Assembly: GCA_964469555.1 (NCBI GenBank)
Contig: CAYYAQ010000036.1
Location: 1 to 37,620, forward strand
Length of the DNA: 37,620 nucleotides
Reading direction: 5' to 3'
Origin: CAYYAQ01 sp964469555
GTDB taxonomy: Bacteria > Planctomycetota > UBA1135 > UBA2386
How positions within the stretch are numbered: the first letter of the stretch is position 1; the number at the start of each line of letters is the position of its first letter. This document shows, piece after piece, positions 1 through 8,684 of the stretch. The notes below the pieces were generated by a model. That model was not told where the DNA came from and did not search any database. It saw only the letters and a program-made list of their open reading frames with translations. A program made the translations under genes and the position numbers.

Positions 1-1
1 G

Positions 2-1138
2 GATGCCGGCCTGGAGGACGTCGCCGCCCAGCTCAACATGGTCGCCGTGGCGATGGGTCCCAGGACCCTGAACGCCGCCCTCGCCCAGAGCCTCCGCGAC
101 AACCAGCCCTTCGTGGCCGTCGCCGCGATCCGCGCCCTCGGTAGCACCATCGACCGCGATGGCATCGCCGGGACCGCCCTCCTGGCGTCCCTCGACAACA
201 AGAATCGGATGGTCGCCTACGAGGCCGCCCTCGCCGTGACCGCTGCGTCCCGCGCGAACAACGTCCCCGAGGCCGCCAAGGTCGTGGCCGTCCTGGCCAG
301 CGGCGTCGCCCAGCAGTCCCTGACGCGCGTGGTGTCGATCGGGTTCTCGGGTGTCAGCCTGAAGACCATCAACGGTCTCGTCAACGACAAGTCGGGCGTG
401 ATCGTCGAAGCGAACTACGGCAACATCCGCGACGCGCTCAACGAGATCCTCGTGGGTTCGGTCGCCCCGGACGCCGTGATCGTGAACAACACGCTCGCCG
501 ATGGCATTCCGGCCGACGTCGTCGGCATTCTCGAGAAGAACGCTCGCACGAAGGACGTCCGTGTCCTCATCTCCGGTGCCGCTGCGGACGCTTTCAGCAG
601 CAAGGATCAGGTGAAGATCGTCGATGCCACCGCCTCGAAGAACTCCCAAACCCTGCGGGGCCTCGTCCTGGAGGCCGTCAAGGTCGTCGCTGCCGACCCG
701 GCGAAGATCCGCGCCGCGAAGATCGCCAAGCAGTCGAGTGAAGCCCTGCACCGTCTCGCGGGCAATCGCGTCGACATCTCCGCCGCGATCGGTGGCATCT
801 CCACCGAACTCAGCCGCGAAGACGATGTCGCCATCCCGGTCGCCAACGCCCTCGGCGAAGGTGGCGGCAGCATCGACGCCCTCGTCGCCACGATCGGCGG
901 TTCCGGCAGTCTCGAGTTGAAGCGGGCGTGCGCCGATGCCGCGGGCAAGATCCTCGGTCGCAACGGCGCCATCACCGCCGCTCAGTTCACCGCCCTGAAG
1001 ACCGTCGCAGCCACCGCCGATGCGGACAAGGGCCTGCGCACCGCGGTCGCCGCAGCCCTCGGCAAGGCCTCGCTGAAGCCCGCCCAGAGGCTGGAGCTGG
1101 CCAAGGTCCTCGCGATCGCCGCCGTCACCGGCGACTAG
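2..1138 (+). CDS. HEAT-repeat-type helical protein, 5' end cut by window
   Basis: The frame is open to the first bases of the window, so the first visible ATG (38) is probably internal and the gene starts upstream. The product is Ala/Val-rich, with paired helices typical of HEAT or Armadillo repeats (for example FVAVAAIRALG and AYEAALAVTAA near the start, RTAVAAALGKASL near the end). Between the helical parts, roughly residues 95-205 counted from that ATG, lies an alternating hydrophobic strand/helix segment (VVSIGF, PDAVIVNNTL, DVRVLISG) that resembles a response-regulator receiver fold, although no phosphoacceptor pocket is clear. HEAT proteins usually act as scaffolds. A strong hairpin follows the stop. 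The function is unknown; the family call is moderate and the receiver-like reading tentative. Confidence 0.6.
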   Translation, partial: DAGLEDVAAQLNMVAVAMGPRTLNAALAQSLRDNQPFVAVAAIRALGSTIDRDGIAGTALLASLDNKNRMVAYEAALAVTAASRANNVPEAAKVVAVLASGVAQQSLTRVVSIGFSGVSLKTINGLVNDKSGVIVEANYGNIRDALNEILVGSVAPDAVIVNNTLADGIPADVVGILEKNARTKDVRVLISGAAADAFSSKDQVKIVDATASKNSQTLRGLVLEAVKVVAADPAKIRAAKIAKQSSEALHRLAGNRVDISAAIGGISTELSREDDVAIPVANALGEGGGSIDALVATIGGSGSLELKRACADAAGKILGRNGAITAAQFTALKTVAATADADKGLRTAVAAALGKASLKPAQRLELAKVLAIAAVTGD

Positions 1139-1159
1139 CATCGAGCGAGTTTTCCCCGA

Positions 1160-1194
1160 GCGAGGGGCCACGGCGACGAGCCGTGGCCCCTCGC
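1160..1194 (+). terminator. 15-bp perfect hairpin after the HEAT gene
   Basis: Arms 1160-1174 and 1180-1194 are perfectly complementary (GCGAGGGGCCACGGC) around a 5-nt loop, starting 21 bases after the stop codon. There is no T-run after the stem, so this is either a GC-rich hairpin terminator without a U-tract or an mRNA 3'-end stabiliser. The next gene is a tRNA with its own promoter, which fits a transcription boundary here. Confidence 0.6.
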
Positions 1195-1229
1195 TGCGTA
1201 CCTGGAGCGCGATCTCGTGACGCGTGCTC

Positions 1230-1258
1230 TTGGAATCCGTCAGGCCCGTCGCTACTGT
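1230..1258 (+). promoter_or_regulatory. Candidate sigma-70-type promoter of tRNA-Thr
   Basis: TTGGAA (1230-1235) and TACTGT (1253-1258) are 17 bases apart. The -10 box ends 17 bases before the mature tRNA 5' end, exactly the distance seen for the tRNA-Arg promoter at 34386-34413. Each box alone is a weak match; the shared geometry is what supports the call. Confidence 0.45.
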
Positions 1259-1274
1259 CCTCGCCCCACCACGC

Positions 1275-1349
1275 GCCTGAGTAGCTCAGTGGTAGAGCAA
1301 TGCATTCGTAATGCATAGGTCGCCAGTTCGACTCTGGCCTCAGGCTCCA
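1275..1349 (+). tRNA. tRNA-Thr (anticodon CGT)
   Basis: A full cloverleaf can be drawn. The acceptor stem is GCCTGAG/CTCAGGC, the D arm GCTC/GAGC, the anticodon stem ATGCA/TGCAT with loop TTCGTAA (anticodon CGT, reading ACG), and the T arm GCCAG/CTGGC with loop TTCGACT. The discriminator base is T1346 and the CCA end is encoded at 1347-1349. Confidence 0.95.
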
Positions 1350-1403
1350 CCCTTCCTCCGGTTCAGACGAGCTACCTGAATCGGACCCGAGTGCCGCAGC
1401 TGT

Positions 1404-2651
1404 TCAGAAACTCAGCTGGAACTGCAGCAGCAGCGCGGTCTCGCTGCCGCGGGTGTCGCCGGCTCGGGTGATGCGGTGTTCGTAGTCCGTGTAGACGAGG
1501 TGCGTCAACATCCGCGCGTGGGGGGTGAGGTACCAGTTGATGCCGACGTCGAACGTGCGCACGCGCCCTGGGTACATGGCCATCGGCACGAGGCCGAGGC
1601 CGACGAGATCACGGTCGAGCTCGAGCTCCGACACGCGCCAGGCGAACTCGAATGCACCGGCACCCGAAGCCTCGCTCGCATCGACGGTATCGAAGAGGAC
1701 GGGGGACTTCGGTTTCACCGTGCCGAACGACTTCGGCTCGCCGGTCAGCAGCCAGGTGCCGGAGATGTAGTAGCCGCTCAGAGACACGGTTCCCGACGCT
1801 ATTGTGTTCATGTCCTGCTCGATGTGGATGTACTCGCCCTTGACGCTGGCCGGCCCGCAGAACCACGCTGCCTCAGCGCCGAGCCGCATCAGGTCGCCGT
1901 CGCGCCGGCTGCCCTTTTGGAACTCCGCGAACGGTACCCGCGTCTCCGTGCGCAGTTCCTTGCCGCTGATGTCCTGGTCGGCCCGACCATACGTCGCCGC
2001 GACGCCCACCTGGAAGCAGCCGCACGGGTGCCACACCAACCGCGCGGCGCCGTCCTTGTCGCTGTTGAGGTCGTTGCCGCCGGTGCCGTTGTAGTACGCG
2101 AGACCCCACTCGAGTTGCCGATCGAGCGCGCGCCCGAGCAGCGTGATGCCGTGGTCTTCCGCCGGGATGAACTGGTTGAGAATCGACTTCTCGACGAACT
2201 CCATGCGCCGCAGCGACGACATCTCTTCGAGGCTGAACGGCTCCTTCATGCGACCGAGGATCACCTTGAAGTCACCGTCGCCCGGCTGGAGCCCGATCCA
2301 GGCCTCGTCGAGGTGCACGCCGTCCTCGGTGAAGTTCGGCTCCATCTTGAACCGGTATACGCGGTGCAGCTTCCCGACCAACTCGAGGCGGAAGCGGCGC
2401 AGGAAGAACTCGCTGTCGCGATCCGGCAGCCCCGCTTCGAAGAAGCGCCCGTTCGTCTGCATCAACCCTTCGATCGCGAGTTGGTTGCGACCGTCCGCGC
2501 TTCGCATGAAGAAGCCGTTGCTGTATCCGCTCGTCGCCTGTCGCGCGGTTTCCTGACCGGTGGGGGACTGTGCCACGGCGGACGGCGCCAACCACAATGG
2601 CACGCACGAGAGACCCAACGGGACGAAGAACCTGGTTGTGAATCGCGGCAT
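1404..2651 (-). CDS. Porin, phosphate-selective OprO/OprP type
   Basis: A 415-residue outer-membrane beta-barrel protein. The chosen start gives a signal peptide (MPRFTTRFFVPLGL, ending near AVAQ); the open frame continues far upstream but that part is low-complexity and not protein-like. The mature part shows features of the phosphate-selective porin O/P family: a nanomeric strand early on (FFMRSADG, LAIEGLMQTNGRFF), the segment FFLRRFRLELVGKL, a KMEPNF/DEAWIGL block, the LGRMKEPFSLEEM block, and an aromatic C-terminal strand ending in LLLQFQLSF, as outer-membrane barrels need for assembly. Substrate selectivity cannot be read from sequence; members pass phosphate, polyphosphate or other anions. 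It is divergent from the large lipoprotein at 3234, with a 582-base gap between. No clear Shine-Dalgarno was seen. Confidence 0.88.
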   Translation of the reverse strand: MPRFTTRFFVPLGLSCVPLWLAPSAVAQSPTGQETARQATSGYSNGFFMRSADGRNQLAIEGLMQTNGRFFEAGLPDRDSEFFLRRFRLELVGKLHRVYRFKMEPNFTEDGVHLDEAWIGLQPGDGDFKVILGRMKEPFSLEEMSSLRRMEFVEKSILNQFIPAEDHGITLLGRALDRQLEWGLAYYNGTGGNDLNSDKDGAARLVWHPCGCFQVGVAATYGRADQDISGKELRTETRVPFAEFQKGSRRDGDLMRLGAEAAWFCGPASVKGEYIHIEQDMNTIASGTVSLSGYYISGTWLLTGEPKSFGTVKPKSPVLFDTVDASEASGAGAFEFAWRVSELELDRDLVGLGLVPMAMYPGRVRTFDVGINWYLTPHARMLTHLVYTDYEHRITRAGDTRGSETALLLQFQLSF

Positions 2652-3233
2652 GTCATCACCCAAGATAGTGGGCGGAAGCGAACAGACCGCGTCGATTCTG
2701 AGCGATCGCTTGCCGGGGTTGTTACCGGCTGGGCACCGATTGGATAGTCCCGGCGCCGACCTCCGGCGCGCCCCAGCCACTCTGTCCGTAGCGCCTCCGA
2801 TGCACGCCAACTCGACCTTATCTCCGGGAGTTTCGAAGCCCCGGACACCCGCCCGGGGCGGTGGGGCGGCAAGGGATTGCGAGGCGGTGGATCGAGCGAA
2901 ATCGCTCGATCGCCCACGGCATCGTGGACTTCGGCCTGATCGACCCGAACTAGTCGGGCGATCCGGGTTCTCCAGCCGCTCTCCTGCCCTTCGGGAGGGT
3001 ATTCTTTTCATGCCACGTGCAGCGGAGACACCCGAGGAGCTTCGCAACTGGGGCTTTCGCCCTGTAATGTACGCCATACTCTTCAATACCCGGTATCAAC
3101 ACGACCCCGCGCCCGGAGACCTAGCAACCTGATCGCACGCAGGCGTCTTCCCAACGGGGCCCGTCGGCTCGTTTCTTCCCTGTGATTCGCCCAGACTCAT
3201 TCGCGAGCTGAACTACCTGAACTGAGAGCTCAC
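2652..3233. other. Non-coding divergent region with several hairpins
   Basis: This region between the divergent porin and lipoprotein genes holds no convincing ORF. It contains a run of local inverted repeats: TCCGGG/CCCGGA (2823-2828/2840-2845), GATCGAGCG/CGCTCGATC with a 4-base loop (2890-2898/2903-2911), a GATCGACCCGA/TCGGGCGATC stem with one bulge (2938-2948/2954-2963), and a small GGGC/GCCC hairpin (3051-3062). The region should carry both promoters and could encode a structured 5' leader or small RNA. No known RNA family signature was recognised. Confidence 0.5.
3041..3068 (+). promoter_or_regulatory. Possible promoter of the Ig-like lipoprotein gene
   Basis: TTCGCA (3041-3046) and TGTAAT (3063-3068) are separated by 16 bases, matching 4 of 6 and 5 of 6 consensus positions. 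The start codon lies about 165 bases downstream, so the leader would be long. This is a weak call made by eye. Confidence 0.28.
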
Positions 3234-6200
3234 ATGACCCGCAATTCGACCTTCTACCTTTCTACCTTCTGCGGTTTCGCGCTGCTCGCGACCACCGGTT
3301 TCATACTGAGCGGTTGTGGCGGCGGACCAGGCAACCAAGAAGGTGTGCCGAATTCCGGTGGCGCCGTCCTGCGCTCGATGAACTACGGCAGGCTCGTAGA
3401 CATCTACGCCTACCGGCGCATCGCCGCGACCCGCGCCGATCGGCGCGACGTGACGAACCGCGAACCGGTGCTGATCGTGAAGCAAGTCGTCATCCGTCCG
3501 GACATCGAGTCGAGCAACCTGTTCGATGCGTCCGGCAACGCGCGACTCGACGCGAACTACCGATTCCTGCCGTTCGATGTCGAAGTCGGGCACGAAGAGC
3601 TGCTCATCCTCTGGGACGATCAGATCCCGCCGGAGAAGGCGCGCTTCGAGGAAGCCCTGGCGAAGGCCTCGGAGGGTCTGCCGTTCGTGCCGGGTTCGTT
3701 CAAGGATCAGAACACGGTCAAGCGTCCGATTCCGGTCATCCCCCGGAACGCTGCGATCTGCTTGAACTTTGACCGTGACCTGGGCGTCTCGTCGGGCTTC
3801 TTTGTCGCCAACCCGAATGCGATCCAGGTGCTCGAGTTCATCACGCCGGTGAACGGGCAGCTGTCATTCCGTCCGGTTCCCATCCGCATTCTCTCCAACG
3901 GCGACAGCCTCATTCTCGACACGTCGCTCATCGGTGGCGAAGCGAACGGCGGTCGGAACACTGACGGGCTGCCGTCGAGTAGCGACAACAGGACCGCGAA
4001 CCTGCGCATCGCGCTCCCCACTGTCGGTCCGGTCACCAAGGTTCTCGAGTTCGCTGAGGACAACGTGCCGGAGCTGAATGGCACGGACTCGAGCGGGAAC
4101 ACCGCAGTGATCCGCGACTTCCGTTCGGGCAACATCAAGGACGGCTCGGTCGGTGCCCTCGCCGACGTCGAGAAGCCGATGATCGTCACCCATCTGAAGA
4201 TGGGCATCACGGCGATCGACACCGTGAACCGCATCCTCACGATCAACAAGCGCAACCACGACGCCGCGATCCGCGGCCGTATCCCCTACGTCGACGGTGC
4301 GCTCAACGCCAGTACGGGCCTCGCGCTCGGTCCGGTGATCATGCCTATCGTCGATAGTCTTCGCGCGGGCGACGTGGTCATCCAGCTGGTCGACGGACCG
4401 AATGGCAAGGTCCGCATCCGCGCCGAGGTCGTCATGAACCTCGACGTCGGCAACTCGCTGGACGATACCAACTTCGTCGGACTCGGGATGTATCGCACGG
4501 GTAGCGATCCATCGAAGCCCGGCGATGGTGGTCAGGATGCATTCGCACGCCTAAAGGTGACCAACATCTCGGCGACGGACCTGAACGGCAACAAGATCTC
4601 CTTCAAGTCGAACTCCTTCCCGCTCGGTGAGGACTGCGAGGTTCGGATCCACTTCTACCAGGACGTCCCTTACAAGCTGCAGTACTCCGGCTCGATCACC
4701 AAGGTGAGCGACTCGGATCGGATCAACAACTTCTTGTCCATCGAACCCGCGCCGCCCGTTCTCGGCCCGAACGGATCGATCAGCTTCGGCAAGAACGTCG
4801 ATCCGAAGGCTGCGATCTCGGTGCGCTTCACCGAACCGATGAACCTCGAGACGGTGGAGTCCCTGGACAACTTCCTCATCACCAACGAGACGATCAAGCA
4901 GGACAACGTGATCGAGATGTTGAACGAGCCGAAGCCGGCCTCGCTCGCGATCATCGCCTCGAAGCTGCTCGATCACAGTGGCGACGGCACGCTGCTCCAG
5001 CTGCGTCCGCCGCTCGGTCACTTCCACAACACTGGCGGTGAAGAGCTGTATTGGTGTCACATCGTCCTCGGCGACAATTCACCGCGGGACATGGCTGGCA
5101 ACCAGATCGACATCTACGACCGCACCCAACAGCCCGTCGAGAACTTCTCGGTCTCCTACACGCTGGACAAGCTCGCCGACGTGAACGCGGTGGGCTACCG
5201 CGTCAAGCGATTCGCCAGTCAGGACGAGAACGGCTCGGCTCCGGGTTCCATCGACATGTTCGGGCAGTACCAGTTGCTCGAGGGCGAGATGCGCGCGATG
5301 CCGGTGTCCCGGTTCAGCGCAGTCGCGGATGGCTCAGGGCTCTCGCAGGTCTCCCGGTTCGATCGCGGTGAGTGCGACTTCTCCGATCCGACCGCGCAGC
5401 CGAATCCGGTTTCGCCGACGATCCTGAGCCCAGGGGCGACCGCGGTGCTCTACCAGTGCGCGGGCGAGACCGCGAACGGCATCTCCGAGCCTCACAACCC
5501 CCGTGGATCCAGGTTGCAGATGACCTACCGCGAGGACGACTTCGGGCTCGCGCACCGGGATCCGCAGAAGATCATGCTCGACATCGAGCAGATGCACTGG
5601 GCTCCGTGGAACGACATGGCGGTCCCGTTCGATGTGTTCGATCGCTACACGCTGCGCATGGCGCACTCGGATTGGCGTCCGGACATCACCAACACCCTCT
5701 TCGGCAGCAACTGTGCCGTCGATTGCTTCTCGGGCCGCAGTGGTCTCCGCACGGCGTTCGACAGCAACCTCCTGTCCGGCACGACCTACGAGACGATCAT
5801 CAAGGACAAGGCCTACGAGATCAATCCGAACGACGCGTTCCGCGCGCCGAGCGGAACCAAGTTGGTCCCGTATCCGAAGTTCCAGAAGACCTACACCTGG
5901 CGTGACCCGCGACTGATCAAGTGGGACATGAACGCCAACTCCGCGACAGGCTTTGGTGGCGCTCACCAGCCCGCGGCTCCGGTCGCGGTGCGTGACACGA
6001 CGGCGTCGTGTTCTTCGCCTTACGTGCCGGACATCCCGTACAACTCTCCTCCCCCGCCGCCGACCACCAACAAGGGTGACTTCCGACCGCTGCACTTCAA
6101 CACGGCGTTCGTCTTCGACTACGGGGACTTCATGGGCATCCGCACGTTGGACCACAGCCCGATCGCGTTGCCGCTGCTGATCGACTTCAGCATCTACCCC

Positions 6201-7181
6201 GATGGCCCCGCGAACGGTGGTTTTGCACTCGGCACGAACCAGTTCCACATCGCGGAGATCGGCCCGTGCTACGCTGGCACCGGGTACTACTCCACCGGTG
6301 GTATCCCTGGGTGCACCACGTCCTGGCCGGAAACCCGCGCCCACGTCTCGGGCGGCATCGACATGATCACGGGGATGGATATCTACGTCGATCCGGACGT
6401 GCAGAAGAACGCCAAGGCGTCGATCATCACGGACGTCCTGCTCGGCCCACCGCCGAAGTTCCTGTGGAAGGCACCCCCGAAGGACGACCACGTTCACTGG
6501 GCCCAGGCGGACTTCGTGCGCCGTGTCTCCATGGTCACGTTCGGGTTCTTCGACTCGATGCTCCCGAACCGCCACGACTTCAACAACGCACTCAACAAGC
6601 TCACGACCTCATGGCCGGGATTGTCGACGCCGCAGGGCATTCCAGACCTGACCAAGATTCAGAACGCCATGGGCATCGTGGATCTCGTGACCATGATGGA
6701 TCCGCCGCTCGCCGCACAGCCCATCGGCACCAGCGTCGTGGTCGAAGTTCGTGGCGCAGATGAGTTCGACAACCAGAACAAGATCTTCAGTCAGCCTGAC
6801 GACCTTCGTCTCAATGCGAACCTGACCACGGTCTGGAACAACATCCAGGTCGTGAAGAACCGCGGGAACCTTCTCAACCCGTTCTACGCCTGCGAAGCCT
6901 ACCGCTACGCGCTGGCGAACCCGTTCGATACGACGACGATCTACCACGCGATCCACACGCCGACCTGGCAGAACTTCGTCGGCCCGCGCGTCAAGGTGAA
7001 GGGTCTGACGCACTACGTCACCGATGACCGCCTCGATGAGATCCGGTCGCCGACCACGCTGCTGCTGCCGCGCTACTTGAACTTCCGGATCATCATGGAG
7101 AACAACCTCGGCGCGAACCCGCCGATCTCCCCGGCGCTCAAGAGCTTCGCAGTGGCCTTCCGCGTGGGCGAGCCGAAGTAG
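3234..7181 (+). CDS. Very large lipoprotein with bacterial Ig-like (Big_5/SbsA) domains
   Basis: A 1315-residue secreted protein. It begins with a lipoprotein signal peptide, lipobox LSGC with Cys28, followed by a Gly-rich stretch. Around residues 520-550 the segment PKAAISVRFTEPMN followed by LDNFLI is typical of the SbsA/Big_5 Ig-like domain, where a 'sum of parts, FxEPMD' signature recurs. A second, weaker copy is seen near residues 165-240 (IPRNAAICLNFDRDL). The rest is beta-rich with several Cys residues and the Pro-rich run PPPPPTTNKG, and the C-terminal 90 residues (LNFRIIMENN, SFAVAFRVGEP) look like another beta domain. A surface or cell-envelope structural or adhesive role is likely but not shown. 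It stands alone, flanked by the porin and by two hairpins. The start is supported by the lipobox; the ribosome-binding site is weak. Confidence 0.75.
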   Translation: MTRNSTFYLSTFCGFALLATTGFILSGCGGGPGNQEGVPNSGGAVLRSMNYGRLVDIYAYRRIAATRADRRDVTNREPVLIVKQVVIRPDIESSNLFDASGNARLDANYRFLPFDVEVGHEELLILWDDQIPPEKARFEEALAKASEGLPFVPGSFKDQNTVKRPIPVIPRNAAICLNFDRDLGVSSGFFVANPNAIQVLEFITPVNGQLSFRPVPIRILSNGDSLILDTSLIGGEANGGRNTDGLPSSSDNRTANLRIALPTVGPVTKVLEFAEDNVPELNGTDSSGNTAVIRDFRSGNIKDGSVGALADVEKPMIVTHLKMGITAIDTVNRILTINKRNHDAAIRGRIPYVDGALNASTGLALGPVIMPIVDSLRAGDVVIQLVDGPNGKVRIRAEVVMNLDVGNSLDDTNFVGLGMYRTGSDPSKPGDGGQDAFARLKVTNISATDLNGNKISFKSNSFPLGEDCEVRIHFYQDVPYKLQYSGSITKVSDSDRINNFLSIEPAPPVLGPNGSISFGKNVDPKAAISVRFTEPMNLETVESLDNFLITNETIKQDNVIEMLNEPKPASLAIIASKLLDHSGDGTLLQLRPPLGHFHNTGGEELYWCHIVLGDNSPRDMAGNQIDIYDRTQQPVENFSVSYTLDKLADVNAVGYRVKRFASQDENGSAPGSIDMFGQYQLLEGEMRAMPVSRFSAVADGSGLSQVSRFDRGECDFSDPTAQPNPVSPTILSPGATAVLYQCAGETANGISEPHNPRGSRLQMTYREDDFGLAHRDPQKIMLDIEQMHWAPWNDMAVPFDVFDRYTLRMAHSDWRPDITNTLFGSNCAVDCFSGRSGLRTAFDSNLLSGTTYETIIKDKAYEINPNDAFRAPSGTKLVPYPKFQKTYTWRDPRLIKWDMNANSATGFGGAHQPAAPVAVRDTTASCSSPYVPDIPYNSPPPPPTTNKGDFRPLHFNTAFVFDYGDFMGIRTLDHSPIALPLLIDFSIYPDGPANGGFALGTNQFHIAEIGPCYAGTGYYSTGGIPGCTTSWPETRAHVSGGIDMITGMDIYVDPDVQKNAKASIITDVLLGPPPKFLWKAPPKDDHVHWAQADFVRRVSMVTFGFFDSMLPNRHDFNNALNKLTTSWPGLSTPQGIPDLTKIQNAMGIVDLVTMMDPPLAAQPIGTSVVVEVRGADEFDNQNKIFSQPDDLRLNANLTTVWNNIQVVKNRGNLLNPFYACEAYRYALANPFDTTTIYHAIHTPTWQNFVGPRVKVKGLTHYVTDDRLDEIRSPTTLLLPRYLNFRIIMENNLGANPPISPALKSFAVAFRVGEPK

Positions 7182-7193
7182 TTCGATCCTCTG

Positions 7194-7256
7194 GGCCACC
7201 AGATGGTGGCCTCTTCAAGAACTCCCGAGACTGTCTTGGCGGTCTCGGGAGTTCTT
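7194..7256. terminator. Two tandem perfect hairpins between lipoprotein and sulfatase
   Basis: The first stem is GGCCACC/GGTGGCC (7194-7200/7205-7211, 4-nt loop). The second is a perfect 15-bp stem, AAGAACTCCCGAGAC/GTCTCGGGAGTTCTT (7217-7231/7242-7256), ending in TTCTT. Together they probably terminate the lipoprotein transcript. They sit inside the longer reading frame that begins at 7203, which argues for the later sulfatase start at 7272. Confidence 0.7.
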
Positions 7257-7271
7257 GCACATCATCGGGGG

Positions 7272-8684
7272 ATGCAGATCACCAAACGGACGGTATCTCT
7301 CTGGTTTCTCTGCTCCCTGCTCGCGGGGTGTGCTGGCACGGCATCGCATGGGCGCGCGGCGCGGCAAGGGGGCAAGCCCAACTTCGTCGTGTTGTTCGCC
7401 GACGATCTCGGCTACGGCGATCTCTCGTGCTTCGGGCATCCCACGATCCGCACCCCGAACCTGGATCGAATGGCCCAGGAGGGGATGCGGTTCACGCAGT
7501 TCTACTCCGCGTGCTCCGTGTGCACTCCGAGTCGGGCGGCGCTGCTCACGGGACGGCTGCCGATCCGCAGCGGGATGTGTTCGTCCAGGCGGCGCGTGCT
7601 GTTTCCCAACTCCCGTGGCGGCCTGCCTGCCCAAGAGGTCACGATCGCCGAGGCGCTGAAGGGCCAGGGCTACGCGACGGCGTGCATCGGCAAGTGGCAC
7701 CTCGGCCATCGCCCCGAGTACCTGCCGCGAAAGCACGGGTTCGATCACTTCCTCGGCCTACCCTATTCCAACGACATGGATCGGGTGAAGGGTTCGCCAC
7801 GTGGACGTGCGGCGTTCCTGAACCCGAAGATCGAGTACTGGAACGTGCCCTTGATCCGCAACGAGGAGGTCCTCGAGCAGCCGGCGAATCAGGCGACGCT
7901 GACGAAGCGTTACACGGAAGAAGCCGAACGGTTCATCCGCGAGAACGCGGACCAACCGTTCCTGGTGTACCTGCCCTACACCATGGTGCACGTGCCGTTG
8001 TTCGCGAGCGAGGCGTTTCAAGGGAAGAGCGCGCGGGGTCTCTATGGCGATACAGTCGAGGAGATCGATTGGTCCGTCGGTCGAATCCTATCGACGTTGA
8101 AGTCGCTCGGTCTCGACCAGAATACGATCGTGTTCTTCACGAGCGACAACGGGCCGTGGTTGCCCTACGGCACGCACGGCGGTTCAGCGGGCCTTCTGCG
8201 CATGGGGAAGGGGTCGACGTGGGAGGGCGGCATGCGCGAACCGTGCGTCGTGTGGTGGCCCGGCGGCATCGCGAAGCCAGGCATGGTCACGCAGGAACTC
8301 GGTTCCACGATGGACATCTTCACGACGTGCCTCTCCCTTGCCGGCGCGGCGATCCCGACCGGCCGCGTGATCGACGGCGTGGATCTGACACCGGTGCTGC
8401 GAGGGACCGGACCGAGCCCGCGGAAGTCGATGGCGTTCTACCGCGGCACTGAGCTGTACGCCTGGCGAAGCGGCTCGTTCAAGGCGCATTTCATCACCCG
8501 CGGCGGCTACGGTCAGAACAAGCCGGTGAAGCACGACGTCCCCGAGCTCTACCACCTTCTCCACGATCCTTCGGAGAAGCACAACGTCGCCAAGGATCAC
8601 GCGGAGGTCCTCGCCCGCATCACCAAGGAGGTCCAGCAGCACCGCGCTGACCTCCGCCCCGTCACCAACCAACTCGAACGCTAG
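7272..8684 (+). CDS. Lipoprotein arylsulfatase-type sulfatase
   Basis: A 470-residue type I sulfatase that should hydrolyse sulfate esters outside the cytoplasm. It carries a lipoprotein signal peptide with lipobox LLAGC (Cys20). The alkaline-phosphatase-like fold starts at PNFVVLFADDLGYGD, where D44/D45 are expected Ca2+ ligands. The signature CTPSRAALLTGR gives C84 in the C-x-P-S-R motif, the cysteine converted to formylglycine; a formylglycine-generating enzyme must be encoded elsewhere, since none is in this window. Further family blocks are GKWHLGH, PFLVYLPYTMVHVP and TSDNGP. The start at 7272 is chosen because it gives the signal peptide and lies after the terminator hairpins. The stop interleaves with that of the convergent esterase gene. 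Substrate is unknown; sulfated polysaccharides are typical for planctomycete members. Confidence 0.92.
   Translation: MQITKRTVSLWFLCSLLAGCAGTASHGRAARQGGKPNFVVLFADDLGYGDLSCFGHPTIRTPNLDRMAQEGMRFTQFYSACSVCTPSRAALLTGRLPIRSGMCSSRRRVLFPNSRGGLPAQEVTIAEALKGQGYATACIGKWHLGHRPEYLPRKHGFDHFLGLPYSNDMDRVKGSPRGRAAFLNPKIEYWNVPLIRNEEVLEQPANQATLTKRYTEEAERFIRENADQPFLVYLPYTMVHVPLFASEAFQGKSARGLYGDTVEEIDWSVGRILSTLKSLGLDQNTIVFFTSDNGPWLPYGTHGGSAGLLRMGKGSTWEGGMREPCVVWWPGGIAKPGMVTQELGSTMDIFTTCLSLAGAAIPTGRVIDGVDLTPVLRGTGPSPRKSMAFYRGTELYAWRSGSFKAHFITRGGYGQNKPVKHDVPELYHLLHDPSEKHNVAKDHAEVLARITKEVQQHRADLRPVTNQLER

Noticed and set aside
1476..2747. 423-codon plus-strand ORF opposite the porin
   Set aside because: GC-rich shadow frame; the minus strand has a signal peptide and porin blocks.
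5334..6575. 413-codon minus-strand ORF inside the Ig-like lipoprotein gene
   Set aside because: Arg/Asp/Val-rich shadow frame without domain pattern; the plus strand is coherent over 1315 codons.
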